From Curtobacterium sp. ER1/6 (GTDB lineage Bacteria > Actinomycetota > Actinomycetes > Actinomycetales > Microbacteriaceae), in the NCBI RefSeq assembly GCF_001742745.1, contig NZ_MJAK01000003.1:231058-295057 (forward strand): a DNA stretch of 64,000 bases, in the 5' to 3' direction. A program made the position numbers and the translations under genes. Shown here piece by piece: positions 9,284 through 17,349 of the stretch. How positions within the stretch are numbered: position 1 is the stretch's first letter; each line of letters opens with the position of its first letter. The notes under the pieces are model-generated. The model worked only from the letters and a program-made list of their open reading frames with translations, was not told the DNA's origin and did no database searches.

Positions 9284-9619
9284 ATGACCGATCGCGGCAG
9301 CAGCACGAACGGACCCCGCATCGACGACGAGCTCGCGCACGAGGCGCAGAGCATCGTCCAGGGGCACGGCAGCAACGCCCACGTCGAGGAGTTCCGGCAG
9401 GCCGAGGCGGTGCCCGACGACACCGACGACGCCGAGACGCTCGCCGCATCCGGGTACGACGGCGAGGTCGAGGGCTCGTTGCAGGACGACGGGTCCGTCC
9501 TCGACGGCGGGTCCGACGCCGTCTTCACGAGCGAGACCGACGCGGACGACGTCCCGCCGAGCGGGACCGACGCGGCCGACGTCCCGCCGAGCGGGACCGA
9601 CGCGGACGGGGGCCGCTGA
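9284..9619 (+). CDS. Small acidic protein translationally coupled to a hibernation factor
   Basis: I do not recognise a family. The 111-residue product is highly acidic, hydrophilic and without signal peptide or membrane segment. The N-terminal half (RIDDELAHEAQSIVQGHG) looks helical; the C-terminal 40 residues are low-complexity Asp/Gly/Ser and contain a duplicated ten-residue unit DVPPSGTDAA. The ATG at 9284 has GGGAGGA about ten bases upstream. Its stop TGA (9617-9619) shares one base with the ATG of the following gene (TGATG), so the two are almost certainly co-translated. It may be a partner or modulator of the downstream ribosome-associated protein; that is inference from coupling alone. 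Confidence 0.7.
   Translation: MTDRGSSTNGPRIDDELAHEAQSIVQGHGSNAHVEEFRQAEAVPDDTDDAETLAASGYDGEVEGSLQDDGSVLDGGSDAVFTSETDADDVPPSGTDAADVPPSGTDADGGR
9548..9607 (+). repeat. 30-bp tandem duplication carrying two identical mini-hairpins
   Basis: Two copies of a 30-base unit (9548-9577 and 9578-9607) differ at only one or two bases. Each contains GTCCCGC-CGA-GCGGGAC, a perfect seven-pair stem with a three-base loop (9551-9567 and 9581-9597). They end 11 bases before the downstream start codon at 9619. Confidence 0.85.
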
Positions 9620-10785
9620 TGGCCCAGACGACCCGCGAGGCCAGCGCCCTGCACCCCGAGGTCGTCCGGGCGCTGCAGGCCCCGGGCACCTGGACGTGGG
9701 CGTACGTCGACGCCTCCGGCAACCGCGAGGACCCCCGCCGCCTCGCCGCACTCCAGCGCCGGACCGTCTCGGACGCGCTCCGCGAGCAGGGGACGTCCGA
9801 CCGGGCGGTCCAGGTCGTCGAGGACGAGCTCGCCGAGCAGCCCGGCGCCCCGGCACCGGTCGCGCGCTACGTCCTCGTCCGCGACGACGAGCTCGTGCTC
9901 AGCGAGGTGCTGCCGGGTCACCTGCACGGCCAGGAGTCGGTCGGCACCGGAGCGGTGCCGGACCTGCTGCCCCTGCTCGCCCACCGTCCGTTCGACCTGC
10001 CCTTCCTGGTCGTCACCGTCGGCCGCGAGGGCGGCGGCTTCCGCAGCTACCGCCTCGGGCACGCCCCGACCGGTGCGGCCGAGGACGAGCAGCGCATCCA
10101 GGGCCGGACCGACACGCTGCACAAGGCGAAGTCCGGCGCCGGGTGGAAGCAGCCGCACTGGCACCAGCACGCCGAGGAGATCTGGAAGCAGACCGCGGGC
10201 GAGGTCGCCGCGTCGATCGAGGAGGCCGTCCGCGCGACGTCGCCGCGACTCGTCGTCGTCGCGGGGGACATCCGGGCCCGGGAACTGCTGCGCGGCGAGC
10301 TCTCGACGTCCACCCGCGCGCTCGTCACCGAGGTCGCGGTCGACCCCCGCGCCGACGACGCGTCCGAGAAGGCGCTCGTGCAGCACGTCGACCTGGCCCT
10401 GGCGCGGATCCTGGCGTCGCACCGGCACGACGTGCAGGACCTGCTCCGGACGCACGAGGGCCGCGGCGACAACGAGAGCGTCAGCGGGCTCGGCGCGGTG
10501 GTGTCGGCGCTGCAGCAGGCGCAGGCGGCCGTGGTCGCGCTCGACGCCGGCGCGCTCGGCGACCGCACGCTCCTGGCGCTCGACGCCGCGCCGTGGGTGG
10601 CGACCGCGCCCGAGCAGGCCGCTGGGGCGACGGTCCTCGGGCCGGTGCCCGCCGTGTGCGCACTCGTGCGCGCGGTGGTGCTCACCGACGCCGAGCTCGT
10701 CCTGGTGAACGCGGCGTCGCTGCCGAGCGGTGCGCCGGCGTCCGCGCTCCTGCGCTGGCCGGTCGGCCCCGCCGTCCCCGCCTGA
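9619..10785 (+). CDS. Rv2629/Msmeg1130-like ribosome hibernation factor (bacterial eRF1-like, Balon relative)
   Basis: The 388-residue protein resembles the actinobacterial Rv2629 family, bacterial relatives of archaeal/eukaryotic release factor 1. Members studied in mycobacteria (Msmeg1130) and Psychrobacter (Balon) bind the ribosomal A site with EF-Tu and protect idle ribosomes. Supporting features are the length, the N-terminal HPEVVRALQAPGTWTWAYVD block, a central KSGAGWKQPHWHQHAEEIWKQ segment at the place of the eRF1 GGQ loop (here GWKQ), the LVVVAGDIRARELLRGEL strand-turn-helix and a conserved ELVLVNA end. No membrane segments occur. It is coupled to the acidic protein upstream. I am sure of the eRF1-like family and less sure that it works in hibernation rather than rescue. 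Confidence 0.72.
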   Translation: MAQTTREASALHPEVVRALQAPGTWTWAYVDASGNREDPRRLAALQRRTVSDALREQGTSDRAVQVVEDELAEQPGAPAPVARYVLVRDDELVLSEVLPGHLHGQESVGTGAVPDLLPLLAHRPFDLPFLVVTVGREGGGFRSYRLGHAPTGAAEDEQRIQGRTDTLHKAKSGAGWKQPHWHQHAEEIWKQTAGEVAASIEEAVRATSPRLVVVAGDIRARELLRGELSTSTRALVTEVAVDPRADDASEKALVQHVDLALARILASHRHDVQDLLRTHEGRGDNESVSGLGAVVSALQQAQAAVVALDAGALGDRTLLALDAAPWVATAPEQAAGATVLGPVPAVCALVRAVVLTDAELVLVNAASLPSGAPASALLRWPVGPAVPA

Positions 10786-10854
10786 CCTGCCGCGGGGACC
10801 CTCCGCCCGGCGGGCGCCGGCGTGCCCGGCCTCCCCGGGCGTACCTGGCCAGTT

Positions 10855-10893
10855 CGGGCGTACCTGGTCGTCCCGAACGACCAGGTACGCCCG
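10855..10893. terminator. 17-bp perfect hairpin with an extra direct copy of one arm
   Basis: Arm CGGGCGTACCTGGTCGT (10855-10871) pairs exactly with 10877-10893 across a five-base loop. A further direct copy of the first 13 bases of the left arm lies at 10836-10848, so a competing longer-looped fold is possible. It sits between the convergent hibernation-factor and MFS genes and probably terminates both. Confidence 0.65.
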
Positions 10894-10938
10894 TTCCCGC
10901 CTTCCACCGCGGCCGTTCTGGGAACGAACGGGCGGGAG

Positions 10939-12144
10939 TCAGTCGTGGGAGCGGTCGGCGTGCGGGACGATCGGCAGCGCGAGCAGGGGCAGCGCCGCCA
11001 CGATCGCGAACGACGCCGCGAACCCGAGCACCCCGACGAGGGCACCGACGCCCGGTCCGACGGCGCTCGCCGCGAGGAACTGCCCGGTGTTCTGGGTCCC
11101 GAGCGCCCGCCCCGACCACGATGGCCCGGCGGCCTCAGCCACCGAGGTGTACGCCAACCCGTTGTCCGCCACCGTGACGCTCGTCGCGACGACGAGGAAC
11201 ACCGCCGCCGCTCCCCAGTGCGACACGTCGACGAGTGCGAGCACGCCCATCACCACCGCCGCGGCGACCGCCACCAGCCGGAGCGGTCCGACGCGGGACC
11301 CGGCGCGGTCGCTCCACGCGCCGACCAGGATCCGCCCGACGGCACCGACGAACTGCGACGCCCCGACCAGGAGGCCCGCCGCGGGTGTCGACCAGCCGAG
11401 GCCGACGAGCCACACGAGTCCGTAGGTCGAGAGCGTGAACTGCGGGACCACGAGCAGCACGGACACCGCGTGGACCCGCCAGAGGAAGCCGGACGTCCGG
11501 TACGGGTTCGCGGCCCGGACGGTGCTCGTGCCCTCGGATCGCGCTGCTCGCGGGGGATCGGTGATGCCGACGGCGCACAGCACGGTGAGCACGGCGCAGA
11601 GCACGAAGGGCAGTACGAGCGCGGTGCGGATGCCGTGCGTCTCGGTGAGCACCGGGACCGTGACCGCCGCGAGCGTCACCCCGAGCGGCTGCGACATCTG
11701 CCGGATGCCCATCGCCAGCCCGCGGCGTTCCTTCGGGAACCAGCCGACCACGACCCGTCCGCTCGCGGCGTTCGTCGAGGCGCTCGTCATGCCCGCGGCG
11801 AGGAAGGCGATCCCGAGCAGCAGCGGGTCGCCGGCGCTCACCCAGGCCGCCACGACCGCGAGGGTGGTGAGCGCCAGACCGCCCGCGATGACGACGTGCT
11901 CGCCGACCCGGTCGGTGACCGCGCCCCAGGCGATGAGCGTCAGGACGAGGCCGATCGTCGGCGCAGCGGCGAACAGTCCGGCCGATGCGAAGGGCATGCC
12001 CCCGGCGAGCAGGTGCGGGATGAGCAGCGCCGGAGCGGAGACGACCAGCGTGCCGGCGGCCTGCGCGGCCACCCCGAGGCCGAGCATCGTCCACGCGCGC
12101 CGCGGGACGGTCGTCGCGGCGGTAGCAGCGATGGTCGGCGGCAC
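10939..12144 (-). CDS. MFS transporter
   Basis: The 401-residue protein has about twelve hydrophobic segments. It carries the major-facilitator loop 2-3 motif as WGAVTDRVGEHVVIAGG and a second copy between helices 8 and 9 (ILVGAWSDRAGSRVGPLRL). The family moves small molecules with proton exchange or symport; substrate is unknown. I prefer the GTG at 12144 (AGGA ten bases upstream) over an in-frame ATG at 12189, because the latter would place the palindromic operator at 12164-12190 inside the coding region. The gene is divergent from a FadR-type regulator that probably controls both. Its 3' end converges on the hairpin at 10855. Confidence 0.85.
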   Translation of the reverse strand: MPPTIAATAATTVPRRAWTMLGLGVAAQAAGTLVVSAPALLIPHLLAGGMPFASAGLFAAAPTIGLVLTLIAWGAVTDRVGEHVVIAGGLALTTLAVVAAWVSAGDPLLLGIAFLAAGMTSASTNAASGRVVVGWFPKERRGLAMGIRQMSQPLGVTLAAVTVPVLTETHGIRTALVLPFVLCAVLTVLCAVGITDPPRAARSEGTSTVRAANPYRTSGFLWRVHAVSVLLVVPQFTLSTYGLVWLVGLGWSTPAAGLLVGASQFVGAVGRILVGAWSDRAGSRVGPLRLVAVAAAVVMGVLALVDVSHWGAAAVFLVVATSVTVADNGLAYTSVAEAAGPSWSGRALGTQNTGQFLAASAVGPGVGALVGVLGFAASFAIVAALPLLALPIVPHADRSHD

Positions 12145-12163
12145 GGGTCCCGTCCTGGGTGCG

Positions 12164-12190
12164 GTTGGTGTACCACGACGGTATACCAAC
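12164..12190. promoter_or_regulatory. FadR/GntR-type palindromic operator
   Basis: GTTGGTGTACC and GGTATACCAAC form an inverted repeat with a single mismatch around a five-base spacer. The core GGTATACC is typical of FCD-branch GntR regulators. It lies in the 76-base gap between the divergent MFS and regulator starts, so the neighbouring GntR protein is the obvious ligand. Confidence 0.75.
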
Positions 12191-12220
12191 CGTCACGCGG
12201 CCGCACTATGCTGGTCCGCC

Positions 12221-12961
12221 GTGACCGAGACGACCGAGAACGCCGTGCCCGTGTCGCAGACGAGCCAGCTCTACGACAACCTGCGCGAGGCGATCCTGAC
12301 CCTCGACATCGCGCCCGGCGAGCGGATCTCCGAGCGCGGCCTCGAGGGTCGCTTCCACGCGTCGCGCACGCCCGTCCGGGCAGCGCTGTCGCGCCTCGAG
12401 CGCGAGGGGCTCATCCTGCACGAGGGGCGCTCGTGGACGGTCACGCCGATCGACCTCGACGAGATCGCGTCGCTCGCGGAGCTCCGCGGCGTGCTCGAGC
12501 CCGCCGCGGCACGGCTCGCCGTCCAGCGCGCGTCCGCCGAGCAGCTCGACGAGGTCCGGGCGCACCTCGACGGTCTGCGGGGGAGCCCCGACCGCGAGAC
12601 GGGCATCCGGATGGGGTCGACGTTCCACCTCGACCTGGCCGCGCTCGGCGGGAACCGGTTCGTCACCGATGCCATCGCCGACGCCCTGACCCGCCTCGAG
12701 CGCACCCGGTGGATCGAGGTGCGCACCGCTGCGGCCCGCGAGGCCGCGTGGGAGGAGCACAGCGCCGTCCTCGACGCCGTCCGCGCCGGCGACGCCGACC
12801 GGGCCGCTGAACTGCTCGCGGCGCACGTCGCGGGCACGAACGACCGCCTGCTCGCGTGGATCGGGCAGGAGCGCCGACGCCTCCGTGGGGCGGGCATGGC
12901 GATCGTCGGGAGCACCGGACTGTTCGCCGAGGCGGAGCAGGCCGGACCCGTCGGACGCTGA
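12221..12961 (+). CDS. GntR family transcriptional regulator (FCD branch)
   Basis: The 246-residue regulator has an N-terminal winged helix (LYDNLREAILTLDIAPGER, then FHASRTPVRAALSRLEREGL, residues 15-60) and an all-helical FCD effector domain (LAELRGVLEPAAARLA, FHLDLAALGGNRF, EEHSAVLDAVRAGD, AAELLAAHV). The conserved Asp/His pattern that binds a metal and a small carboxylate in this branch is visible in part (FHLDLA, EEHSAV). It probably represses the divergent MFS gene through the operator at 12164-12190. The GTG at 12221 is the only good start, and it lacks a strong ribosome-binding site. The tail after the FCD domain (RRLRGAGMAIVGSTGLFAEAEQ) is longer than usual. The stop runs into a short tandem of GACCGCTCGCT-like units. 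Confidence 0.88.
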   Translation: MTETTENAVPVSQTSQLYDNLREAILTLDIAPGERISERGLEGRFHASRTPVRAALSRLEREGLILHEGRSWTVTPIDLDEIASLAELRGVLEPAAARLAVQRASAEQLDEVRAHLDGLRGSPDRETGIRMGSTFHLDLAALGGNRFVTDAIADALTRLERTRWIEVRTAAAREAAWEEHSAVLDAVRAGDADRAAELLAAHVAGTNDRLLAWIGQERRRLRGAGMAIVGSTGLFAEAEQAGPVGR

Positions 12962-13037
12962 CCGCTCCGCCTGACCGCTCGCTGACCGCTCGCTGACCGC
13001 CACAGGCCGAAGGCGGCCGGCGCCCACTCCCGCGGGA

Positions 13038-13193
13038 TCAGCCCCTCGTCGTCGGTTCCTCGGACCCGTCGATGTCCTGGGCGGCGTCGACCGCCCCGTG
13101 CCGGGTGTGGTCGAGGAGTGCGTCGCGCACCTCGGCCTCGTCGGTGGTGAGTCGGATGGCGTGCTTGCTGCCGGACCGCGTCGACTGGGACAT
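13038..13193 (-). CDS. Small hypothetical protein (51 aa)
   Basis: A 51-codon frame begins with ATG at 13193 behind a consensus AGGAGG six bases away and ends at TGA 13040-13038. The product starts MSQSTRSGSKHAIRLTTDEA and continues with a short amphipathic helix (EVRDALLDHTR) and a polar tail; it is soluble and has no cysteines. I do not recognise a family. The strong ribosome-binding site and high G/C at third codon positions support translation. It is convergent with the GntR gene and divergent from the LacI gene; the 205 bases up to the LacI start show no other feature. Confidence 0.6.
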   Translation of the reverse strand: MSQSTRSGSKHAIRLTTDEAEVRDALLDHTRHGAVDAAQDIDGSEEPTTRG

Positions 13194-13398
13194 CGTGTTC
13201 CTCCTGTGTGCGTGGGCATCGGGTGGTGATGCGCTTCCTCACGGGACGTTCTGAGGTCGCCCCAGTGTGCGCCCGCCCGCCCGGCGCGCGCAAGCACCTC
13301 CGCCGACCTGTGGAGCGACCGGTCCCGGGGCCGTGCCTAGGATGGTCCGGCCGCGCACGGGTGTGGCGGCCGGACGGACGTCGGAGGGGAGGCGCGGC

Positions 13399-14502
13399 AT
13401 GAGCGGGCAGCGCACCGCACCGCCCACGGTCTACGACGTCGCCTCCGAGGCCGGCGTCTCGATCGCCACCGTCTCCCGCGTGCTCCGCACGCCGGACGCC
13501 GTCCGCGAGGGCACCCGCGACCGCGTCCAGGCGGCGATCCGGACCCTCGGCTACGTGCCGTCCGGCAACGCCAGGGCCCTCGCCGGCAAGCGCACCGGCG
13601 TGGTCGGACTCCTGCTGCCCGGGTTCGACGTCGTGCCGGACGAGCGGCCCGACCTCGTGACCGACGGCGGCGTCCGCGTGGTCGACGACCGCCGGCACGT
13701 CACCCAGCCGTTCTCGTCGAACCTGTACTTCGACGAGGTCCTCCGCGGCGCGGAGACCGAGGCGTGGCAGCGCGGCCTCGCGCTCATGGTCGCCGCCGGT
13801 CGAGGGTCCTCACGCGACGTCATCGTGAACGACGTCGCCGGTCGGGTGGACGGCCTCGCGGTGCTCGCGCAGACCGTGCCCGACGACCTGCTCGAGCACG
13901 TGGCCCGGCGCATCCCGGTCGTGGTCCTCGCCGACGACCGGCGCTCGCACGGGTTCGACTCCGTGAGCGTGGACAACGCCGCCGGCATGCGGACCCTCGC
14001 GTCGCACGTGATCGGGCGGCTCGGCATCCGGTCGCTGGCGTACGTCGCGGGGCCGATCGACTCCCCGGACGACATCGAGCGCTCGGCGGGGTTCCGTCGG
14101 GCGCTGGCGGACCACGAGGTGCCCTCGTCCGCGGTCCGGACCGTGCACGGCGACTTCGGTCGGGTCCGCGCACGCGAGCTCGCCGCGGCGCTCTTCGACG
14201 GACCCGAGCTCCCGCGCGCCGTGATCTGCTCGAACGACCAGTCAGCGCTCGGCGTGCTCGACGCCGCCGGTGCCCGCGGGCTCCGCGTCCCGGAGGACGT
14301 CGTCGTCACCGGCTTCGACGGCATCGACGCGGGGCGGTTCTCGGCGCCGCCGCTGACCACCGTGCACCAGCCGATGGGGGAGCTCGGGCGCGCGGCGGTC
14401 CGGGCGATCGTCGACCGCTTCGAGCGCCCGGAGGGAGCGCCGCGTGCCGTGCGGCTGCCGGTCGAGGTGCTGCTGCGGGAGAGCTGCCCGCCGGCGCTCT
14501 GA
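13399..14502 (+). CDS. LacI family transcriptional regulator
   Basis: The 367-residue repressor has the classic N-terminal helix-turn-helix (TVYDVASEAGVSIATVSRVL, residues 9-28) and hinge (GNARALAGKRTGVVGLLLP), followed by a periplasmic-binding-protein-like effector domain ending in ENG-like FDGIDAGRFSAPPLTTVHQP. An unusual loop of roughly 25 residues (VVPDERPDLVTDGGVRVVDDR) lengthens the first effector-domain strand region. The ATG at 13399 follows GGAGGGGAGG. It is transcribed in the same direction as the oligosaccharide transport operon and should bind the operator at 14586-14601, with release by an imported sugar. Confidence 0.92.
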   Translation: MSGQRTAPPTVYDVASEAGVSIATVSRVLRTPDAVREGTRDRVQAAIRTLGYVPSGNARALAGKRTGVVGLLLPGFDVVPDERPDLVTDGGVRVVDDRRHVTQPFSSNLYFDEVLRGAETEAWQRGLALMVAAGRGSSRDVIVNDVAGRVDGLAVLAQTVPDDLLEHVARRIPVVVLADDRRSHGFDSVSVDNAAGMRTLASHVIGRLGIRSLAYVAGPIDSPDDIERSAGFRRALADHEVPSSAVRTVHGDFGRVRARELAAALFDGPELPRAVICSNDQSALGVLDAAGARGLRVPEDVVVTGFDGIDAGRFSAPPLTTVHQPMGELGRAAVRAIVDRFERPEGAPRAVRLPVEVLLRESCPPAL

Positions 14503-14573
14503 CGGCGGTGCGCAGCTCGTCCGCCGGTCGCCGACAGGCCGACCACCCGCCGCCTCGGAACGGGCACCGCATG

Positions 14574-14602
14574 TTGCGCGCTGCGATGTAAGCGCATACA
14601 TT
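14574..14602 (+). promoter_or_regulatory. Promoter of the oligosaccharide operon with embedded LacI operator
   Basis: A possible -35 box TTGCGC (14574-14579) and -10 box TACATT (14597-14602) are 17 bases apart. The palindrome ATGTAAGCGCATACAT (14586-14601) has a central GCGC and one mismatched pair, like LacI-family operators. It covers the spacer and part of the -10, so repressor binding would block RNA polymerase. It lies 40 bases upstream of the binding-protein ATG. Confidence 0.65.
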
Positions 14603-14641
14603 GGGGCGCAGCACCCACTCGACACGGAGGTCGACCGAGCA

Positions 14642-16372
14642 ATGACGCTTCCCCCACAGCGCACGCAGCACGGCCCGCGCCGCCGCGGCCGGCTGCTGAC
14701 CGCGCTCGCCGGCATCGCCGTCGTGGCCCTCGCCGCCACCGGCTGCAGCATCCAGGTCCGCTCGGAGCCGGACCCGAGCATCGGCAAGGACACGATGCTC
14801 ATCAACGCGGACCGCGGCAACCCGCTGTTCGACCGCAACTTCAACCCGTACATCCCGAACGCCCGCACCGCGAGCAAGTGGATGTACGAGCCCCTCATCG
14901 AGATCAACCCGCTCGACGGCGCGGGCACCCCGTGGCTCGCGAGCTCGTGGGACCTGCCGGACGCGAAGACCATCGACATGACGATCCGGAAGGGCGTCGA
15001 GTGGTCCGACGGCACCCGGTTCACCCCGGAGGACGTCCTCTTCACCTTCGACCTGCTCAAGAAGTTCCCCGCGATGGACGTCAAGGGCGCCTGGCAGCAC
15101 ATCGACCGGATCGAGCGGAACGGCGACCACCTGGTCTTCCACCTGAAGAGCGAGGACGTGCCGAGCCTCAACATCATCGGCGCGACGTACATCCTCCCCG
15201 AGCACCACTACGGCGGGGTGAAGGACCCCGTCACGTGGCGCGATCCGAACCCGGTCGGTACGGGCCCGTTCGTGCTCGGCAACTACTCCGACCAGCAGTA
15301 CTCGATGGACAAGAACCCGAGGTACTGGCAGGCCGACGAGATCGCGATCCAGCACCTCGTGCTCCCCGCGACGAACACGCAGCTCGACACCGTCACCCGT
15401 GGCTACGACTGGGCGTACTCGTTCATCTCCGACGTCAAGGGCACGTGGGGTGCCGCGTCACCCGACAACAAGTGGTGGTTCCCGGCCGGCGGCGTGATCG
15501 GCCTCATCCCGAACCTGACGAAGGCGCCGTACGACGACGTCAACGTGCGCAAGGGCATCTCCTACGCACTCGACCGCGACGGCATCGCCGAGACCGCCTC
15601 CGAGGGCAACCTCAGCGCAGCGGGCCAGACCGGGCTGATCCTGCCGAACCAGGAGCAGTACCTCGACCCGTCGATCCCGGACAAGGGCTTGATCACGCAG
15701 GACACCAGCCGGGCCCTCGCCGAGTTCGCGAAGTCCGGCTACGAGCAGCAGGGCGGCAAGCTCGTCAAGGACGGCAAGCAGCTCGAGATCAACCTGATGA
15801 CCGCGAACGGCTACTCGGACTGGCTCCGTGCCGCACAGCAGGTGCAGCGTGACCTCGGGAAGATCGGCGTGAAGGTGCAGATCCAGGCACCGCAGCCCGC
15901 CGGCTACCAGCAGAACATCAACAACGGCACGTTCGACATGGCGATGGGCGGCATGGGGAACGGCGACGTGTTCCAGGCCTACAACTCGCTGCTGTCGAGC
16001 GACTTCTACCAGCCGGTCGGCAAGTCGACGGTGAACAACTTCGAGCGGTACCGGAACGCCGACACGCAGCAGCTGCTCGACGCGTACAAGGCGACGACGG
16101 ACAAGTCCGAGCAGCAGCGCATCCTGAACCAGCTGCAGGCCGTCGTGTACGACGACCTGCCCGTGATCGGCGTGTACTACGGCGGCCTCTGGGGGCTGTT
16201 CAACACCGGCAAGTTCGTCGGGTGGCCGAGCGCTGAGGACCCGTACATGGCGCCGCAGAACTACGACTCGGCTCCGCTGCTCATCTTCACGAAGCTCCGA
16301 CTCCGTGACAGCGCCGCAGGCAAGGCGATCCTCGAAGAGACGAAGCACCAGCAGAAGGAGGCAGGCAAGTGA
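14642..16372 (+). CDS. Oligosaccharide/peptide-type ABC transporter substrate-binding lipoprotein
   Basis: The 576-residue protein belongs to the OppA/DppA-like (SBP family 5) group: WMYEPLIEINPLD, the ISYALDR-type helix and the long two-lobed body are recognisable. The signal sequence LLTALAGIAVVALAATGC ends in a lipobox, so it is membrane-tethered outside the cell. Members of this family bind peptides, but many in actinobacteria and Thermotogae bind beta-linked oligosaccharides. The GH1 enzyme at the end of the operon and the LacI regulator favour a glycoside here. The ATG at 14642 follows GGAGG nine bases upstream. Its stop overlaps the GTG of the first permease. Confidence 0.88.
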   Translation: MTLPPQRTQHGPRRRGRLLTALAGIAVVALAATGCSIQVRSEPDPSIGKDTMLINADRGNPLFDRNFNPYIPNARTASKWMYEPLIEINPLDGAGTPWLASSWDLPDAKTIDMTIRKGVEWSDGTRFTPEDVLFTFDLLKKFPAMDVKGAWQHIDRIERNGDHLVFHLKSEDVPSLNIIGATYILPEHHYGGVKDPVTWRDPNPVGTGPFVLGNYSDQQYSMDKNPRYWQADEIAIQHLVLPATNTQLDTVTRGYDWAYSFISDVKGTWGAASPDNKWWFPAGGVIGLIPNLTKAPYDDVNVRKGISYALDRDGIAETASEGNLSAAGQTGLILPNQEQYLDPSIPDKGLITQDTSRALAEFAKSGYEQQGGKLVKDGKQLEINLMTANGYSDWLRAAQQVQRDLGKIGVKVQIQAPQPAGYQQNINNGTFDMAMGGMGNGDVFQAYNSLLSSDFYQPVGKSTVNNFERYRNADTQQLLDAYKATTDKSEQQRILNQLQAVVYDDLPVIGVYYGGLWGLFNTGKFVGWPSAEDPYMAPQNYDSAPLLIFTKLRLRDSAAGKAILEETKHQQKEAGK

Positions 16373-17349
16373 AGTACATCCTCCAGAAACTCGTCCTCTT
16401 CGTCCTGACCCTCTGGGCCGCGGTCACGCTGAACTTCGTGCTCCCGCGCCTCATGCCGGGCAGCCCGTCCGACGCGGCGCTCGCGAAGCTCAGCCAGAAC
16501 GGCCCGGTCACCGACGCCACGAAGAAGGCCATCGAGGCCCAGCTCGGCGTCCCCAGCGGGAACCTCTGGGACCAGTACGTCAGCTACCTGCACCAGGTCG
16601 TCACCCTCGACTTCGGCACGAGCTACACGTTCTACCCGCAGCCCGTCGGTGACCTGGTCGGTCGCGCCCTGCCCTACACGCTCGTGCTCGTCGGGACGGT
16701 CACGGTCCTCGCGTTCGTGATCGGCACGCTCATCGGCGTCGCGGCCGCGTGGAAGCGCGGCACCTGGCTCGACTCGCTCCCGACCCTGTCGGGCTCGTTC
16801 ATGTCGACGTTCCCGTACTTCTGGACGGCACTCCTGCTGCTGTTCTTCCTCGGCTACGTCCTGCACTGGTTCCCGACCACCGGGGCGTCGTCCGCGACGA
16901 GCGTCCCGGGCTGGAACGGCACCTACATCGGCGACGTCCTGCGGCACGCGGTCCTGCCGGCCGTGACGATCCTCGTGACGAGCCTGGGCGGCTGGATCAT
17001 CGGCATGCGCAACGCGATGATCAACACCCTCGGTGACGACTACGTCACCTTCGCCGAGGCGAACGGCCTCCGCGGTCGCACGGTCGCCGTCCGGTACGCC
17101 GCGCGCAACGCGATCCTGCCGAACCTGACCGGCTTCGGCCTGGCACTCGGCGGCGTGGTCGGCGGCTCGGTGCTGGTCGAGCAGGTGTTCGGCTACCCGG
17201 GCATCGGCTACCTGCTGTTCAACGCCGTGATCGGGCAGGACTACCCGCTCATGCAGGCCCTCTTCCTGATGATCACCGTGTCGGTGCTCATCGCCAACTT
17301 CATCGTGGACGTCCTCTACGGCGTCCTGGACCCGAGGACGCGCCGATGA
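16369..17349 (+). CDS. ABC transporter permease (DppB/OppB type)
   Basis: The 326-residue membrane protein has six hydrophobic segments, beginning with YILQKLVLFVLTLWAAVTLNF. It shows the DppB hallmark NFVLPRLMPGSP after helix 1. The cytoplasmic loop DYVTFAEANGLRGRTVAVRYAARNAILP carries the EAA motif with its invariant glycine, which contacts the ATPase. The GTG at 16369 overlaps the previous stop by four bases (GTGA). It forms the channel with the following permease for uptake of the bound oligosaccharide. Confidence 0.92.
   Translation: MKYILQKLVLFVLTLWAAVTLNFVLPRLMPGSPSDAALAKLSQNGPVTDATKKAIEAQLGVPSGNLWDQYVSYLHQVVTLDFGTSYTFYPQPVGDLVGRALPYTLVLVGTVTVLAFVIGTLIGVAAAWKRGTWLDSLPTLSGSFMSTFPYFWTALLLLFFLGYVLHWFPTTGASSATSVPGWNGTYIGDVLRHAVLPAVTILVTSLGGWIIGMRNAMINTLGDDYVTFAEANGLRGRTVAVRYAARNAILPNLTGFGLALGGVVGGSVLVEQVFGYPGIGYLLFNAVIGQDYPLMQALFLMITVSVLIANFIVDVLYGVLDPRTRR

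Noticed and set aside
12962..13000. Tandem GACCGCTCGCT-like units after the GntR gene
   Set aside because: Only three to four short, imperfect units. This is too little to call a functional repeat; probably slippage in GC-rich intergenic DNA.
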